64,000 nt of DNA from Erythrophleum ivorense (GCA_026724425.1 JAIUCV010000022.1:10106696-10170695), one strand, 5' to 3'. Positions 1 to 13,077 are shown, numbered from the stretch's first letter. Translations and numbers: made by a program. The notes: generated by a model not told the origin, from the sequence alone.

Positions 1-1010
1 TTGACTTATTTCATGCAGTGCAATTATTTGTACATGATTTGAAGAAATAGTAGTTAAAGTTTTTTATGTAGACCACCATGATATGGTTGTATCTCCACAT
101 ATAAATAAATAACTTGTTTATGATCAATTTTTATATGGATCAAATAAGTATCTTGCATCTACATACTCAATTGATTGTGATCCAAATTCAATTGAATAAA
201 ACAACCTTATATTAATAGTCCCTTAAAGATATCATAATAAATGTTTAACTTCATTCCAATGTATTTTGTTATAAAATAACTAAATATGGCTAACAAATTT
301 ATAACAAATACAACATCAAGTTGTGTACTATTATTAAGATATATTAATACTCTTATATCACTAAAATATGGCACTTCAAGATCAAAAGGTTTTGCATCAT
401 TTTCTCAAGGATTAAAATAGTCTCCATTCACATCTAGTGATCTTACAATTATTAGGGTACCTAGTGGATATGATTTATCCATATAGGATTATTTAAATAT
501 TTTTTCAATATATACTGATTGATAAAGAAGAATTTCATTCATTAAACACTTAATCTACAAGCTAAGATAAAACTTTGTTTTTTTTTAGATCTTTCATCTT
601 GAATTCTTTCTTCAAATAACAAACTACTTTTTAAAGCTCTTTACAAGTTCTAATAATATTTAAATCATACAAAAATTATAACAAACTTTAATCCAAACCA
701 TTTTATAAAAACACAAGAGTAAATTGGATAATTTTTTACAACCTTCCTTTAACAAATATATGCTAAGATGATTATACCACATATGCCCATACTGTTTTAA
801 TCCATACAAGGATTTATATAAACGTATTGAACAAATTTCCCTAAAATCTTTATATGCTTTTGGTATTTTAAATCTTTTAAGGATTTTCATACAAATCTCA
901 CTATATATTGAGCCATATAAATACATCTTAACAATATCTATTAGATGCATATCAAGTTTTTCATATATTGCTAAAATAATAAGATATCCAAAAGTAATTA
1001 CATCCACCAT
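1..1010 (-). pseudogene. Ty1/copia pol remnant (reverse transcriptase to RNase H)
   Basis: Read on the minus strand, 660-1010 encodes a copia reverse-transcriptase stretch with the family's hallmark LYGLKQ motif followed by a W-Y-N-x-L segment. Lower coordinates continue into the RT-RNase H connection: the segment near 300-400 has the usual pattern EVPY-x(5)-L-x-YL-x-N-x-T-x-x-D, and 60-250 retains scraps of the RNase H part. Stops and frameshifts interrupt the reading frame and the piece runs off the left edge of the window. The remainder of pol, gag and both LTRs are not seen, so this is a truncated dead element. Family assignment is by motif recognition. Confidence 0.8.
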
Positions 1011-2960
1011 AAGAATTTGTCATAACTCATAGAATAGGAACTATACATAAAGATGAACTCATGGTAAAAATTTGAGGAAAAACTAAAACTCCATTAATTT
1101 TTGTGTGTGTGTGGCCGAGGAGAGCAATCAAATTTAAGAAGAAAAGTGTTCTTGTGTGATAAAGGTAGCTCTCTCTTCTTTTTCTCATGCATGAGTGGAT
1201 ATTATCATGTCTTTGAATGTATATACGTATATTTTAAGCCATGAGAAAATGTTTTAGCATATATCTAAATGTCATAGTACCATGATGTTGCATTATGTCT
1301 TTAAATGATGTCTTGTGACTTTGCTTTGGTTTGATTGAGTGTGTTGAGGCCAAGAACCCTTTAGCCATAGTGAGGATGAGCCAAGAACCCTTAAGAATAG
1401 TTAAGACAAAGCTAAGAGTCTCCCAAGAACAAGACCTAGTTTAAAGCCTTAAAGAAAAAGGGTGAGGCAAGTCCAAAATCCTTGAAGAGAATGAGTGAGG
1501 CTAAACCATTTGCTTAACAAGCTTATGTATGTTTAGTGTGACTCTTTAAATGCTAAGAATGCTTCTTGAATGATCATATACCCTATGATAGTCATGCATG
1601 CAATTCTAGATTTGGTTTTGTATTCTTTATATGTGATTGAAAGAGAGAAAAGCTATTGGGATTCCTAAAATCTCATTTCTTTCTCCGCACACATCTATCA
1701 TGTTTAAGTGGACCAAGTGAGCTAAGGAATGGAAACCACCAAGCCTAGAAGAAGAAGATTGACAACCAAATGTGTGAAAATGTAAAATTGTAGCCATATA
1801 AGTGGCATATGATATAATTCTTTATTGTATATGTTATATGATCTTATGAGCACATGTAAATATATAAATGTATTATGTATGAATGAGATTTAGTGCAATA
1901 TGTATGATATAGCATGATTTGGGTATGGAATGGCAAGACTTGATATATGCATTCTTGTGTATAGCTAGGGGCGGATGAGTAAGTTTGAAAAATCTGAGTT
2001 TTTACACCTTTTAGACATGTTTAATAGACTATTTTGGTACTTTTCCATGTGTTCAAATGGCCATAGTTGTCTTAGAAGCAATTTTGAATCATTTGAGACC
2101 CTTATATGACACAAAATGAGCCATTTTGCAACCCAATATCAAGATCTGACCAAATGAACAAATTTACCTATAAAATATGGCATGCAAATAAATCTCATTT
2201 AGATATTTTTGAAAAACTAAAGACCATATTATTTGAAGTTCTATGGAATTAATTATGATTTTTTAAAGTGGCATTTTTTTGTTGAACTGATGTAGACATT
2301 GTTTATTTGGTCAATTATTTGGGCTGTGTCATTCGAAGGTCAAATGGTGTCCAATTCTCATGGAATTTTATAGGCATAAACTAGAAATAATAAAATTTCC
2401 ATGGCCATAGAGATCACCTCAAATGGACATCTAAGTAGGGAGATATGAATTTTTGAAATTAGAAGATAGTACCAGTAACGACAAGCGACTTTTGGTACTG
2501 TTCCATCAATTTTCGATAGCTAGATGTCTCTACTATGGTCAGGAATTATTTTTTGCATAAAGTAGACATATGTAGCTTTCTAAAATAGTATAATGTGCTT
2601 GATTTCAAGTTTTCTAGAATTAGTTATGATTTTTCAAAATTCAGGATAGAAATCTAAAATTTCAGTCTGAGGCTACACACTTTGTTTTTATGCATCCACT
2701 TCCTTTGCTCGAATTCTAGGCCACTTCTTAAGATGGTTTTGAATGGTATTTATGTATTTAAATATGAGAATGAGATGGATGTGTCTATATGGCCCTCTGA
2801 ACACTGAATAAAAATTTTGTCCTTGACATAACACAATTTAAAGGAATATTTTTAATAGCTCTTCTTGAAAATCTTATGTAATCCAAGGAGATGAGTCTAA
2901 TAATGATGTAAAATGAGCTTAGTAAATATGGTGTTACATAAGAAGTAAAATTATCACTTT
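1011..2960. other. non-coding, possible degraded LTR sequence
   Basis: No coding region is supported. The stretch is AT-rich. Around 1,345-1,500 short phrases containing ccaagaaccctt recur in loose tandem. The style (ATG-poor, TATG-rich runs) resembles the LTR sequence seen elsewhere in the window, but no ends or target duplication could be fixed. Confidence 0.4.
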
Positions 2961-2964
2961 TAAA

Positions 2965-3280
2965 ATCTATTTGAATTGCATTGTTAAGTTTGATATTCAA
3001 TTTACCACTCTTGATTTAGTATATGTTCCTTTGTTTGATATTGATGTCATTGTTAGTATGGATTGGTTATCTGCTAATAATATTATTCTAGATTATTCCT
3101 ATATGTCTATATCTTTATCTGCTTGTGTATCTAGTATTAAAACTTTTATTGTATTATTTTATCTGTCTACCACCCAAGCTAAGAGATATCTTAGTAAACG
3201 GTGTTAGAGATAATTTTTTTTTTCTTTTATTAGCTAAGGTTAAGGGGGGTATAAAGAGTATATCTATTGTAAGGGATTAT
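2965..3280 (+). pseudogene. Ty3/gypsy protease C-terminus and linker to RT
   Basis: The frame from 2,971 encodes the conserved tail of gypsy aspartic protease, with the pattern L-F-D-I-D-V-I-x-x-MDWL-S-A-N, normally DVILGMDWLS in intact elements. After about 3,207 the frame shifts but codons near 3,250-3,280 still match the linker that precedes reverse transcriptase (I-x-I-VRDY in place of the usual IPVVREF). The sequence stops matching at about 3,280, and the natural continuation is found at about 8,987. This fragment is therefore the upstream part of the gypsy pol that resumes there, separated by an inserted block. Confidence 0.65.
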
Positions 3281-6200
3281 CTACATCACCTAATTTAAAT
3301 AGATCTAGACTAAGCATGAAGAATCTAACTATACCTGGACTACCTAGAAACATTTGTAGAAAAAGTCCTAAACTATGACTAAAACATGTATTCATTAAAA
3401 CTTTTTACATTTAATTAAGTTACTTAAAACATGAGACTAAGCACTCTTAAGTAAATCCTTTTATTAAATTTAACTTCATGTAGCTAAAGTAGGGATAGTT
3501 AACTAGAACAATATTAGCTAACTACAACTAAAGGATTCCACTTAACTCACTAATCACACTTTATATCATCCTAAAAATCCATTTAAAAGCTTGAAAAGAT
3601 CATGATTAACTATCCTTAGGATACTTCCCAACTAGAACCTTAAGGTTGGAACTAAAACTTAGTGATTTTCCTAAGTTTTCTTTATGTGGTAAAATCAACA
3701 GATTCAAGGCCATGGCCATGAAGGCCAAAGCTGCAACTTTAATTGTCTAAGACAGCCAAAAACAAAATTTACACAATTGGGGTCATGGCCTCAATATGCC
3801 AATTTCTATTTTTGCCTTATTTTGTTGCAAAATTCACACCACCACTTCTTAAACTCAACCAAGTTGTAAGGATCATCTAAGATCAAGATATAAGGTCATT
3901 CAAAGATTTATAAATCTTCCAAAGGACATAAGTAATAAGGGAAACTAGCAAAATGATTTCTTATATAATAACAGTCACAATTATTACCTTGAATTAATCC
4001 AAAGGCAACTTATATCATCTAATTTTTAATGATTTAGTCCTAAACTAATCTAAGCCTTTTACCACATCGTCTAAATCCTAAGAAATATAGTTCAAGACTA
4101 TGTACCACTCTAAAAGCTTAATAAACCAAAGAACACTAGCCAAACCATTCCATGAAAAGTCCTTTTTTGTTGTCAAAAATGCCATGATAGCAAAAATCGC
4201 TCTTATGATAACAACAAGGGTGTTTTAACTTCAAGTGACCTATCTAAATTGAGTTACAAAATCCCATTTCTCTTCAAATGAACTTAGGCAAGTCTAATAT
4301 AAGTAGTTATAATGCTCTAAATTGTTGGAACTAAACTACAACTCCAACTACTAAAAATGAGTATACCAAACCCCATTTGCATCCATAACACCAAAGCTTA
4401 ATTAATAGTAGCTCAAGTAATTGAATCTCACATATACAAATCAAGCAATTGGAATCCAAAACCAACTACTTAAGACTAAACAAGCTAAATGTCATAGATA
4501 TAATTAATCCATCAACATTCACAAGGTAAACCAATGTAAACCTTAATTACATGTGAGATCTTTTTACAACAAAAAAATTTAACATCATCTAAGGACCTAC
4601 TTGCTATCCTCACATGTACAAAATACAAAATACACTAAGTTCTACACTTGGCATTTTCATATCATAAGTTGCAAGATAAGTACAATTACTAAAATACATA
4701 ACTGAAAAAATATTTACTATTTCAAAAACAAGCCTAGGCTAGCCAGTAAATTCCCCATAAGCAAGTTCTATTCACATTTATGTATAATAATTAAGGATAA
4801 TCTTCATGTGGAAGATCATCAAATATGCCATATTTCAAAAATCATCAAGTGCAAGTTTGACAACCATACCCTTATTGTAGTAGATAACAAAGTCATCAGC
4901 CAATAACCCTTAATGGGTAAGGCATATTAACAAGGTCTGCTACACCCTCTAGCTAGGACATACTAACAAGGTTCACGATGAAACACAACATAGTCAAACT
5001 TAAACATGGCATCAACAATTAAACACATGCATATACAACCAATTAAATATGATATCATAATAAATATGAATGGAATTAAACTTTAATTACCTTAAAATTT
5101 GCCTACCACTTCCCATTAGCTATTAACACCTCTTAAATAGCAATGTAAGCCTAAGATAACCATGAAAAACCAATATATATTCATTAATCGAGAGGGACTC
5201 TTAAATCATAACAACCAAAAACACATAAATCATGGTAGTTTTACTTCACCCAAGCTTCCTAGAACTCCAAACACTTGCCCCTTGCTCTAAATTCCTAATT
5301 TCAACAATGGGCTCCTTTAATTTTCTCATATGCATTAGCCACCATAAGAAAATCAACTTTTAAGGATGAAATTTGAGTAAAAGAACATCACAAATATAGG
5401 GGAAATATTTTACCCAATACTTGCTTATGCTTCCTCTTTCATTTCTTTACCAAAAATAATTCAAAAATCCCAAATCCTTTAACTTAAGATTTCATGAACC
5501 ACCACCAAATCACAAACTAATTAGTTTAAAATGAACAGAAGTAGATCAATTTTCTCTTTGCTCACCTGAGCCAAAAGTTGTATTTTCATAGTAGATGACG
5601 ATTCTAAAGTGTTGAACCCAAGCTTCTTTTCTACTTTTGCATTTTTTTCCTCTTTTTTGTGCATCTTTCTCTTCTTTTCTTTGGCTGATGCATGTTGTGG
5701 GCTAAAGTGAAGGGAAGGTTAGGGTTTTAGATAATGCTTTAAGTGAAATGAGTCATGAGTTATAGATATGGGTCATGGGTCTCTACATTCTTAATGGATG
5801 ATGAATGTTTGTTTTATATACATGAATCCTCTTAATTTTTGTACTTTAATAATTAAATATAGCTTAATGGATGTAATTGAAGGGAATTTGATTTTAATTG
5901 GCCATTTTCTACATTTTATGAATTAATTTGCAAAATTACTAATTTTAATGCTTAAATTCTTTTAAATAATTTTATAAAATTTCTCCTACTTAATATTGTT
6001 TATTATTTTTGCAGAATTTTTTATGGGTAAATAGAATTGGAATGGGAGGAATAAATCATGTACAGTAAAGGAAAAAAGATGAAGGAGGTTTGCATGGCAA
6101 GGAAGGTCATCACACACATATGCACTTTTCACTCTCACGTTGACTCATGGCTCTAACTCACACATTCCATACATACTTCCAGCTCATCCATTCACGCTGA

Positions 6201-8986
6201 TGCATTTGATGCACACTCACACTTTCTCTTCCATTCACATGTACACTCCAATCTCACACATGCAAGCATGGGCTAGAGGCTCTTTTTTATGTCATATTTT
6301 CACATGAAATTGCATGTATTTATCTCACTCACAGCTATGGGCTCACACACCATAATACATCACTCTTCTCTGAAGTTCATCCACGTAGCTTCAAACACAC
6401 ACACTCACTTACACTCCATGCCTTTTCCACATAATCATATTCATGCACTAAAGTCAGTAGCTCATACATGTAAACATAGACACAGTTAGAAGGAGATCAC
6501 GTGGGAATGAGTGAGCAAGAACAAAGAAGAAGCTACAGGTTAGAGGAGAGGCACATGAGGAATAAAAACTCGAACTTGGGTTTGAGTGGATTGCTACGGG
6601 CTAGATGAAGAAGAAACAAGTAAAGAACGTGTAGAGGGAGCTATGGAGCAATCACATGGGAAGAAGTAAATGAAACTTAAACACACACATGTAGAAACAA
6701 GGACTAAAGTTATGGGAATGAAAAGATATACGTGGAAAGGATGCATGTAGCCGTAGGTTTGTTAGAACAGAGGTTCAGAAGTATGAAGACGTTAGAATGA
6801 ATAAGAAAGAGGTTGAAGAGGTAGGACACTCGTGTAAATGGAGAAAAGGAATAAACACATAAAAGAGAAACGGGGAGCTGGGTTAAAGAAGAAGACACGT
6901 AGAATCATGTGAAGATAAGAAGAAGCACTACGTCATACATGAGCAGCTCGCGTGTTAAGAACATGGATCAGAACAGAGTGTTAAAAGGATGGAATGCAAG
7001 ACTTTTAATGTGAACTCATACACACACAACAGCTAACATGGGAAACTTATGGCAAGGGAGAAGGTTTCACATAAGAGGAGACTTGATAAATCAACTAGAG
7101 TCTAGGGAGAAACACTGAAGAAGTGGATAGAGCAAAAGCTATAGGATGGGAGGTTTAAAGAAGGAGAACACATGGAAGATTTACATGAAGAAACACATGA
7201 AACCAAACATAGGCAACAGCAGAAAATGAACATGTGATTATTATAAGTTAAATGAAGAAGCAAGTGAGTAGCATGGGGGAAACTTGAAGAAAGAGTTTTG
7301 AGCTTGAGAGGAAGCTTACAAGGGAAGAAAAGAGGCTGGAGTTTTACTACGGGTAAGAGGTGAAGAAGCTCTCATCTCTTTTGCATGAACACATAATACA
7401 ATATCAATGTATCACCATGATAAAGGGGGCCCACACTCATATACACAAGAGGAAACCACATGATTCATTTAGTAAGAATAAAGCTACGGGTTTCTTTTGA
7501 TGAGAAGGCAGCAGAACATGTGAGGATTAAAGAAATTTAAGAAGCACGTGGAAGCATTAGCACAAATACACATAAGGCAACACATACATAAGAGATCCAT
7601 CCAAAATCCATCCACTAATCATCCATTCATTCCATATCATCATCCACATGAGCAGAGTAAAAAAAGGGCACGTGAAATGATTAAATGACCGCGTGAGGAG
7701 GGGGAATTGATTTGGGCAAGCTTCAGGAGGTAGGGAGGAATCCATCTCATTCACCTTTTTTTTACACTCCATTGTCATTTTTTTCACCACTCCATCCCCT
7801 CCATGTCGTAGCCATTCCATCTCCCATTTTCTTCATTATTCCACCTCTAATGAAGCATTAATTTTCATTTTGTGATTAGCTTGGAAGAGGACCTTGAAGA
7901 AGCTTAAATCCATGAGATAACAAAGGAATTTTGGCTAAGGTTTTCCTAATTTTCTACACCTTTTCTTTTTCTTATACATGCTTGGTTGAGATGTATTTGA
8001 TTGAGATTAATGTAGTTGTAATTAATGGCTAGTTAGACATAATTAGGATACTTTTTGAATGATTAATTGATTAATTAAGTACTAAATTTTTCATTTCTCC
8101 TTCAATTTTTCATATATGCTATCAAGGTATTCGATGAAATGCATGAGTGAAATTGTGTGCTTGATTGTTTGATTTGAGGATTCCTTGGAGTTTGATTAAT
8201 TAATTAAACATTCTAGGGTGATAATTTAAAGGCTAATTAATTGTTTAATTAATCAAATTGAGTGTTCATTAATTTTAAAGGCAAGAATTAATGATTTGAC
8301 ATAAAATTAAGGTTTCAATTCAACATTAGATTATTAATTTTTTGAATCTCAAATGGTAATTCAAGATTATTTGCCATGAACATAATTAGAGACTCTTAGA
8401 CCAGAATCAATACAATTGAATTAAGATAATAATAGTGGATACCAAGGGATGAATCTAAAACTAGTCACATGTCTATCATTCACCCTTTAGTTCATGCAAT
8501 TAGGTAGTGATTAGGAACTTTAATTCAATTTAATTTTAGTTAGTTAAATTTAGGCAAAATCCCCTTTTAGTTAGATAGTTTTAAGAGTTCTTTATACTTG
8601 AAAAACCCAATTGAACATTGAATTCCATTTCCAAGGGAGATAATGTAAGTTGTGCTATTAACTATATATTTTTTCTACTTAGTTTTATTTTAAGGTTGTG
8701 CGACAGAATACCTCTCAATGGGCTTTAGCTTGTTCTCCATTTTTGGGCCTCTTTAATTGTATTTTAACTGAATCTTAAGGGGTAATGGGCTTTGATTAAT
8801 TTTTAAGGCCTACTATTGATTTATACTTAATTAATTCAAAACTCATAACTAAATTTATTTTTCTCCATAATTCCTAAATAAATTATTTTTCATAAAAATT
8901 ATAATTTTATTTATTTTTCCTCAATAACCCTTTATTTAAATTACTTCCCCTCCAACATTCATATTAAATATTTATAAGATGTTACA
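3281..8986 (-). mobile_element. inserted block interrupting gypsy pol, probable minus-strand LTR carrying a nested solo LTR
   Basis: The gypsy reading frame is lost at about 3,280 and recovered at about 8,987; similar short words (attat at 3,276-3,280, attac at 8,986-8,990) flank the block. On the minus strand its outer end reads TGTAACATC, close to the TGTAACATT that opens the gypsy 3' LTR at 14,400, so it is read as a solo LTR of a related chromovirus in reverse. The other end lacks a clear CA, which keeps this tentative. A separate solo LTR (5,799-8,717) lies inside. Without it the block would be about 2.8 kb. No coding region was recognised in 3,281-5,798 or 8,718-8,986. Confidence 0.45.
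5799..8717 (+). mobile_element. solo LTR, 2.9 kb, Ty3/gypsy-type
   Basis: The segment begins TGATGAATG and ends CTCA, and is bracketed by atgga (5,794-5,798) and atggg (8,718-8,722), a near-perfect 5-bp target duplication. Its last 100 bp (a 'tccaagggagat' block, then 'actattaactata'-like sequence and a GCGACAGAAT-like tail) parallels the end of the solo LTR at 10,593-13,072, so both belong to one family in the same orientation. The interior 6,480-7,560 is strongly purine-rich on the + strand. No gag or pol lies inside, as expected after recombination between two LTRs. Long open frames in it are composition effects. Confidence 0.65.
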
Positions 8987-10592
8987 TTACTCAAAGGTGT
9001 TTCTTAAGGAAATTAGCATTCTTCTTTTTTATGGAGAATTAGAATTTGCCATAGACTTAGTGCTTAGTGCCAAACCCCTATCTAAAGCATTTTATAGGAT
9101 GGCACCTGTAGAGTTAGCTAAGCTAAAAAAGCAACTAGAAGAGTTATTAAGGAAAGGATTCATTAGGCCCAATGTATCCCTTTGGGGTGCATCGATTTTG
9201 TTTGTTAAGAAAAAATATGAGTCTTAGGCTCTGTATTGACTATAGGTAGTTTAATCAAATTTTTATTAAAAATAAATACCCACTACTTAGAATAAATAAT
9301 ATATTATATTAGTTGATCAGAGCCATTGTATTTTCTATAATAGATCTAAAATCAAGGTACTATCATTTAAGCGTTAAGGCAAAGGACATCCTTAAGACAT
9401 CTTTTAAGATTAAGTATAATCACTATCAGTTTTTTGTCATCTTTTGGTTTAACCAATACTTTAATGATCTTTATGGATTATATGAAGAGGATTTTCAAAT
9501 CCTACCTAAATCAATTTATGGTAGTTCTCATAAATGATATCCTTATATATTCTAGGAGCCCTAAGGAATGTGGGAAACATCTTGAAATAGTACTTTAGTT
9601 ATTGAAAGATAAGCAACTCTTTGCCAACTTTAATAAGTGTGAGTTTTGGCTTAGAGAGGTTAAATTCTTAAGACATGTTATCTCTATTGAAGGGGTATCA
9701 ATAAATCTTAGTAACATAGAAGCAAAATTGAATTGGGAAAGGCCTAAGTCAATTATTAAGGTTACATTTTTCTAAGACTAGCTGGGTATGACTAGAGATT
9801 TATCAAGGGGTTTTTCCAACTAGTCACATCTTTGACAAAACTAACCAAGAAAGATAAACCTTTTATCTGAATAGTAACGCGATGGTGTTTTTAGAAGCTA
9901 AAAGTTAATTTAACTTTTACCCCAACATTGATAATTTGTGACCCAAAGGAAGCCTTTGTAGTTTATAATGATGCATCTAAGAAGGATTTGCAATGTGTGT
10001 TAATGCAACAAAGGAGGGTAGTAGCCTATGCCTCTAAATATTTGCAACAGCATGAGGAAAACTAATACCAATGGTTTAGAGTTAGCTACTGTGGTGTTAG
10101 TATTGAAAATTTGAAGACATTACTTGTATGGAACATCATTTAAGGTCTTTAGTGATCACAAAAGTTTTAAGTATTTGTTTGATAAGAAAAAGTTGAACAT
10201 AAGCCATAAGAAATGGGTAGAACTTCTTAAGGATTATGATTTTATTCTTAAGTATCACCTAAGGAAGGCTAATGTTGTAGTAGATCTCTTGAGTAGAAAA
10301 TCTATTCATATGGTCATAATGATGTTTAAAGAACAACAATTAATTTAGGATTTGAGAGACTTGAACCTATCTATCTTTGTTAATCCAGGAAGTCTTTGGT
10401 TGAGTGAACTTAGAATTTTGAGTGACTTTATAGATCATATTAGAAGTGCATAGGCTCAAGATAAATTTTTAATGGAAGTCAGATAATAGATTTTTATAGG
10501 TAACTTTAGAGAGTTTAGTATTGATAAAGATGGTATGGTCTTATATCAAGATAGGCTATGCATTCAAAAAAGTGATGACCTGAGAAAGGTAG
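8987..10592 (+). pseudogene. Ty3/gypsy chromovirus pol, RT and RNase H part
   Basis: From 8,987 the frame follows the standard gypsy order: the FSIDL-like motif (here FAIDLV), YRMAP, a LLxKGFIRP motif and a W-G-A-x-x-x-FVKKK motif, then RT motifs near 9,310-9,540, the tether region, and RNase H with a recognisable D-A-S-K-K segment near 9,970 and the terminal DLLSRK near 10,290. The YxDD box is lost: near 9,530 the codons read N-D-I-L-I-Y-S. Many stops and frameshifts make it non-functional. It is continuous with the protease scrap at 2,965-3,280 and with the integrase at 13,073-14,335, both separated from it by insertions. Lineage: probably Tekay/Del, from the integrase tail and chromodomain. 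Confidence 0.8.
10588..10592 (+). repeat. target-site duplication GGTAG, left copy
   Basis: GGTAG here and at 13,073-13,077 directly flank the solo LTR. The host gypsy codons are interrupted exactly at this word, in the region just before the integrase zinc-binding motif. Confidence 0.85.
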
Positions 10593-13072
10593 TGATAAGT
10601 GCTAATTTTCATATATTTTATCCACATTTATTATTGTTTTTAATGATTAATTTGAGCTTAAATGGATTTATTATGCAATATTTGAATTTGTGGTTAATTT
10701 TGGAAAATAATACAATCTTGAATTAATTAGGAGAATTTTTGGATTTAAATTACTAAGATTTTATTCTCCAAAATTCTTTGATGATTAAATACTTTTTATC
10801 CTTAAAACATTTTTTAATTTTGGGCAGAATTTTCTTTTGAACAAATGAATTGAAAAATTAAAATGAATTAAGGAAAAGATTGGATGATATTCTATTTTTT
10901 TTATTAAATTCTGATGGCAATATTGTAAATAATATATTAGGTTTTTTATATTTGTTTTTGTTGGTTCTCTTGGGCAGAAAAACGCAGCAGTAAATCAAGA
11001 AAGAAATAACGTGGGGAGCTGGGGGAAAATTTGAATACAAGAGCTATGGGTTTTACGTAGAAGCTAGGTGGGAAAGCTGAAGAATGAAAGGAAAGAGCTA
11101 CAGGTTGCACTAGTGATAGGCTACAGCTTAAATGTGGGCAGAATGAGATGGAGGCTGAGCACGAAGAAGCTGAGCTGATGGAATGCAGGAGCTAACGTGA
11201 TGGCAGCAGCAGAGAAGAAAAACAAGCCACGAGCTAAACGAGCTAAGAGCAAAGCAAAACACATGCACCAAGCTAGAAAAAAAACGAACGAAGAAAAGAG
11301 CTGTGGGTTCTGGATTAAAGAAGAAACATGGCTGAAAACAGAGCACGATGCATGAGCTGAGCACGTGAGATATCAATAAGCTGGAACAGCAGCTGGGAAC
11401 GTGATATAAGAAGGAAAATGCATGCAGAAACGTAAGAAAGACGAGCTGAATCACGTGGAAGCTTGGGCAGACGCTGGAAGATGCAGAAGTTACATGAATG
11501 AGCTGGAAACATAGCATGAAGCAAAGCAACAAGTTGAGCACGAGGAAAACGAGCTGAAGCTTACATGAGTTGGGAGAACTAGTTACAAATTAAAGGAGAA
11601 GGTTGGAGCTGAATGGTGCATGAAGAAGAAGAAGCTTCGAGCTTGGCAGAAGAGGCAGCCCCTGCAAAAGAAACACGTGAGAGCTGAGCACACGAGGAAT
11701 GCAGTGGCATCAGCACAAGAATGATGGGAAGATTATAAATGAGGCACGAGATTATTAAGTAAAGAAAAGAAGCGATGAAAGGCAGCTAAAAATTGACGTG
11801 GAACAAGACATGGTTTTGCATGAATCTGAAACGAAAGAGTCAATTAAGAAATCACGTGAACAGGAGCATGTTTAAAGTGTCCAGAATGCACACTCCAAAG
11901 AGGATTCATACTTCATTCACGCCTCTCACAGTCCAGCACATTCACGCCTCTGAATTATCACCAGAGTTTACTTCATTCACGCCTCAAATTCTTAGCAATT
12001 CCTTGCCTATATATAGAACCATTCACTCATCAAGGAAGGGTGTGGTTTTGCAAACGAAGAGAGCAAGAACAGAACGTGGAAAAGGGCGAGACTTCTAGGA
12101 AAACCAGCGAGAAATCCAGGGAGCACTCTTTCGTGATTTATCTATGGCTAATGCAAAGTCCAATAACTCTTCTCCAATCAAATTCTTCATGGCAGCTTAA
12201 TTCACCCATGGTGGCTAGCTAAAAATTTGGAAGCTCCCAGATGAAGATTTGAGCTCTATCTTTTCCTACAAAATTGGATAATTATTCCTTACTATGTCTT
12301 TTAAATTCTAGCATTAAATCTTTGATTAATTTGACTAGGTTTAGTTAATTGATTTAGGAATTTAGTTGCTGAGATTTTATTAATTTGTTTTATGAATTGA
12401 ATTTGATTTTGGAATTTTGATTACAATCATCACATGCTTATAAAAATTTCAAAATTAGTGTTGTGCAATTTGCTTTCAAATTCCTCTTGATTTTAGGTTA
12501 ATTGATACAATGGTTATTGGATTAATTAACTAGAAATTGTGTGCAATTAAAGGTTTGAGGAATTAATAAATCTAATTGGTCAATTAGTATCTTAAGTAAA
12601 TTGTGCATGTGCTTGAATTTGGTTAAAGTGTGTTCTTGTTCTTAATTCAATTAATTAGTTATTCAAGGTTTCTTGTGGTTGCAAATTCCTTGTATAATTA
12701 ATAAATTGAGTCTTGGATGGTTATTCAAGAATCTTTATAAGGAATACACTAAAGAGCAAGGAATTAATTCCAAATTGGTAAACTAAATCAAAGGCAAGGA
12801 TAATTGAATTCTAAGGAGTCCAATGCAAAGCTAGCTACCATATTCTCTTAATTGTTCATCTCATTTAGTTTTAAATTCTTTTGATTTTTGTCAATTAAAT
12901 TTAGTTCAATTAAATTCTAGTATTTCAACCCCAAAATAAGTACTTAAGAATAGCCTTTCTATAAACAAATCAAGGCATTAACTCCAAGGGAGATGACCTA
13001 GGATTGCACTATTAACTATAAAAATTTATTTCACTTCCTAGTTTTATTTGAGATTGAACGACACAATCGTCA
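10593..13072 (+). mobile_element. solo LTR, 2,480 bp, Ty3/gypsy-type
   Basis: Starts TGATAAGTGC and ends CAATCGTCA, giving the TG...CA ends of an LTR, with the exact duplication GGTAG on both sides. It lies in the middle of a gypsy pol gene: coding resumes on the right with the sequence preceding the IHPG-type motif (here I-H-L-G-T). The 5' third is AT-rich, 11,040-11,790 is purine-rich with recurrent gagctg words, and 12,000-12,015 holds a TATATA-type element in front of a possible transcription start. The 3' end shares blocks with the solo LTR at 5,799-8,717. No internal coding region is present. The long minus-strand frame at 11,128-11,541 is a shadow of the purine-rich block. Confidence 0.85.
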
Positions 13073-13077
13073 GGTAG
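13073..13077 (+). repeat. target-site duplication GGTAG, right copy
   Basis: Identical to 10,588-10,592; it marks the right boundary of the solo LTR and the point where the host gypsy frame resumes. Confidence 0.85.

Noticed and set aside
6289..6489. His-rich + strand open frame
   Set aside because: Produced by cac/cat-rich sequence of a solo LTR, with no conserved motif or gene context.
7557..7820. Open frame of 87 residues on the minus strand
   Set aside because: Inside the solo LTR 5,799-8,717 and without recognisable similarity.
11128..11541. Long minus-strand open frame rich in Cys, Leu, Phe and Ser
   Set aside because: It lies in the purine-rich block of a solo LTR, a similar frame exists in another register (11,315-11,524), and there is no domain pattern.
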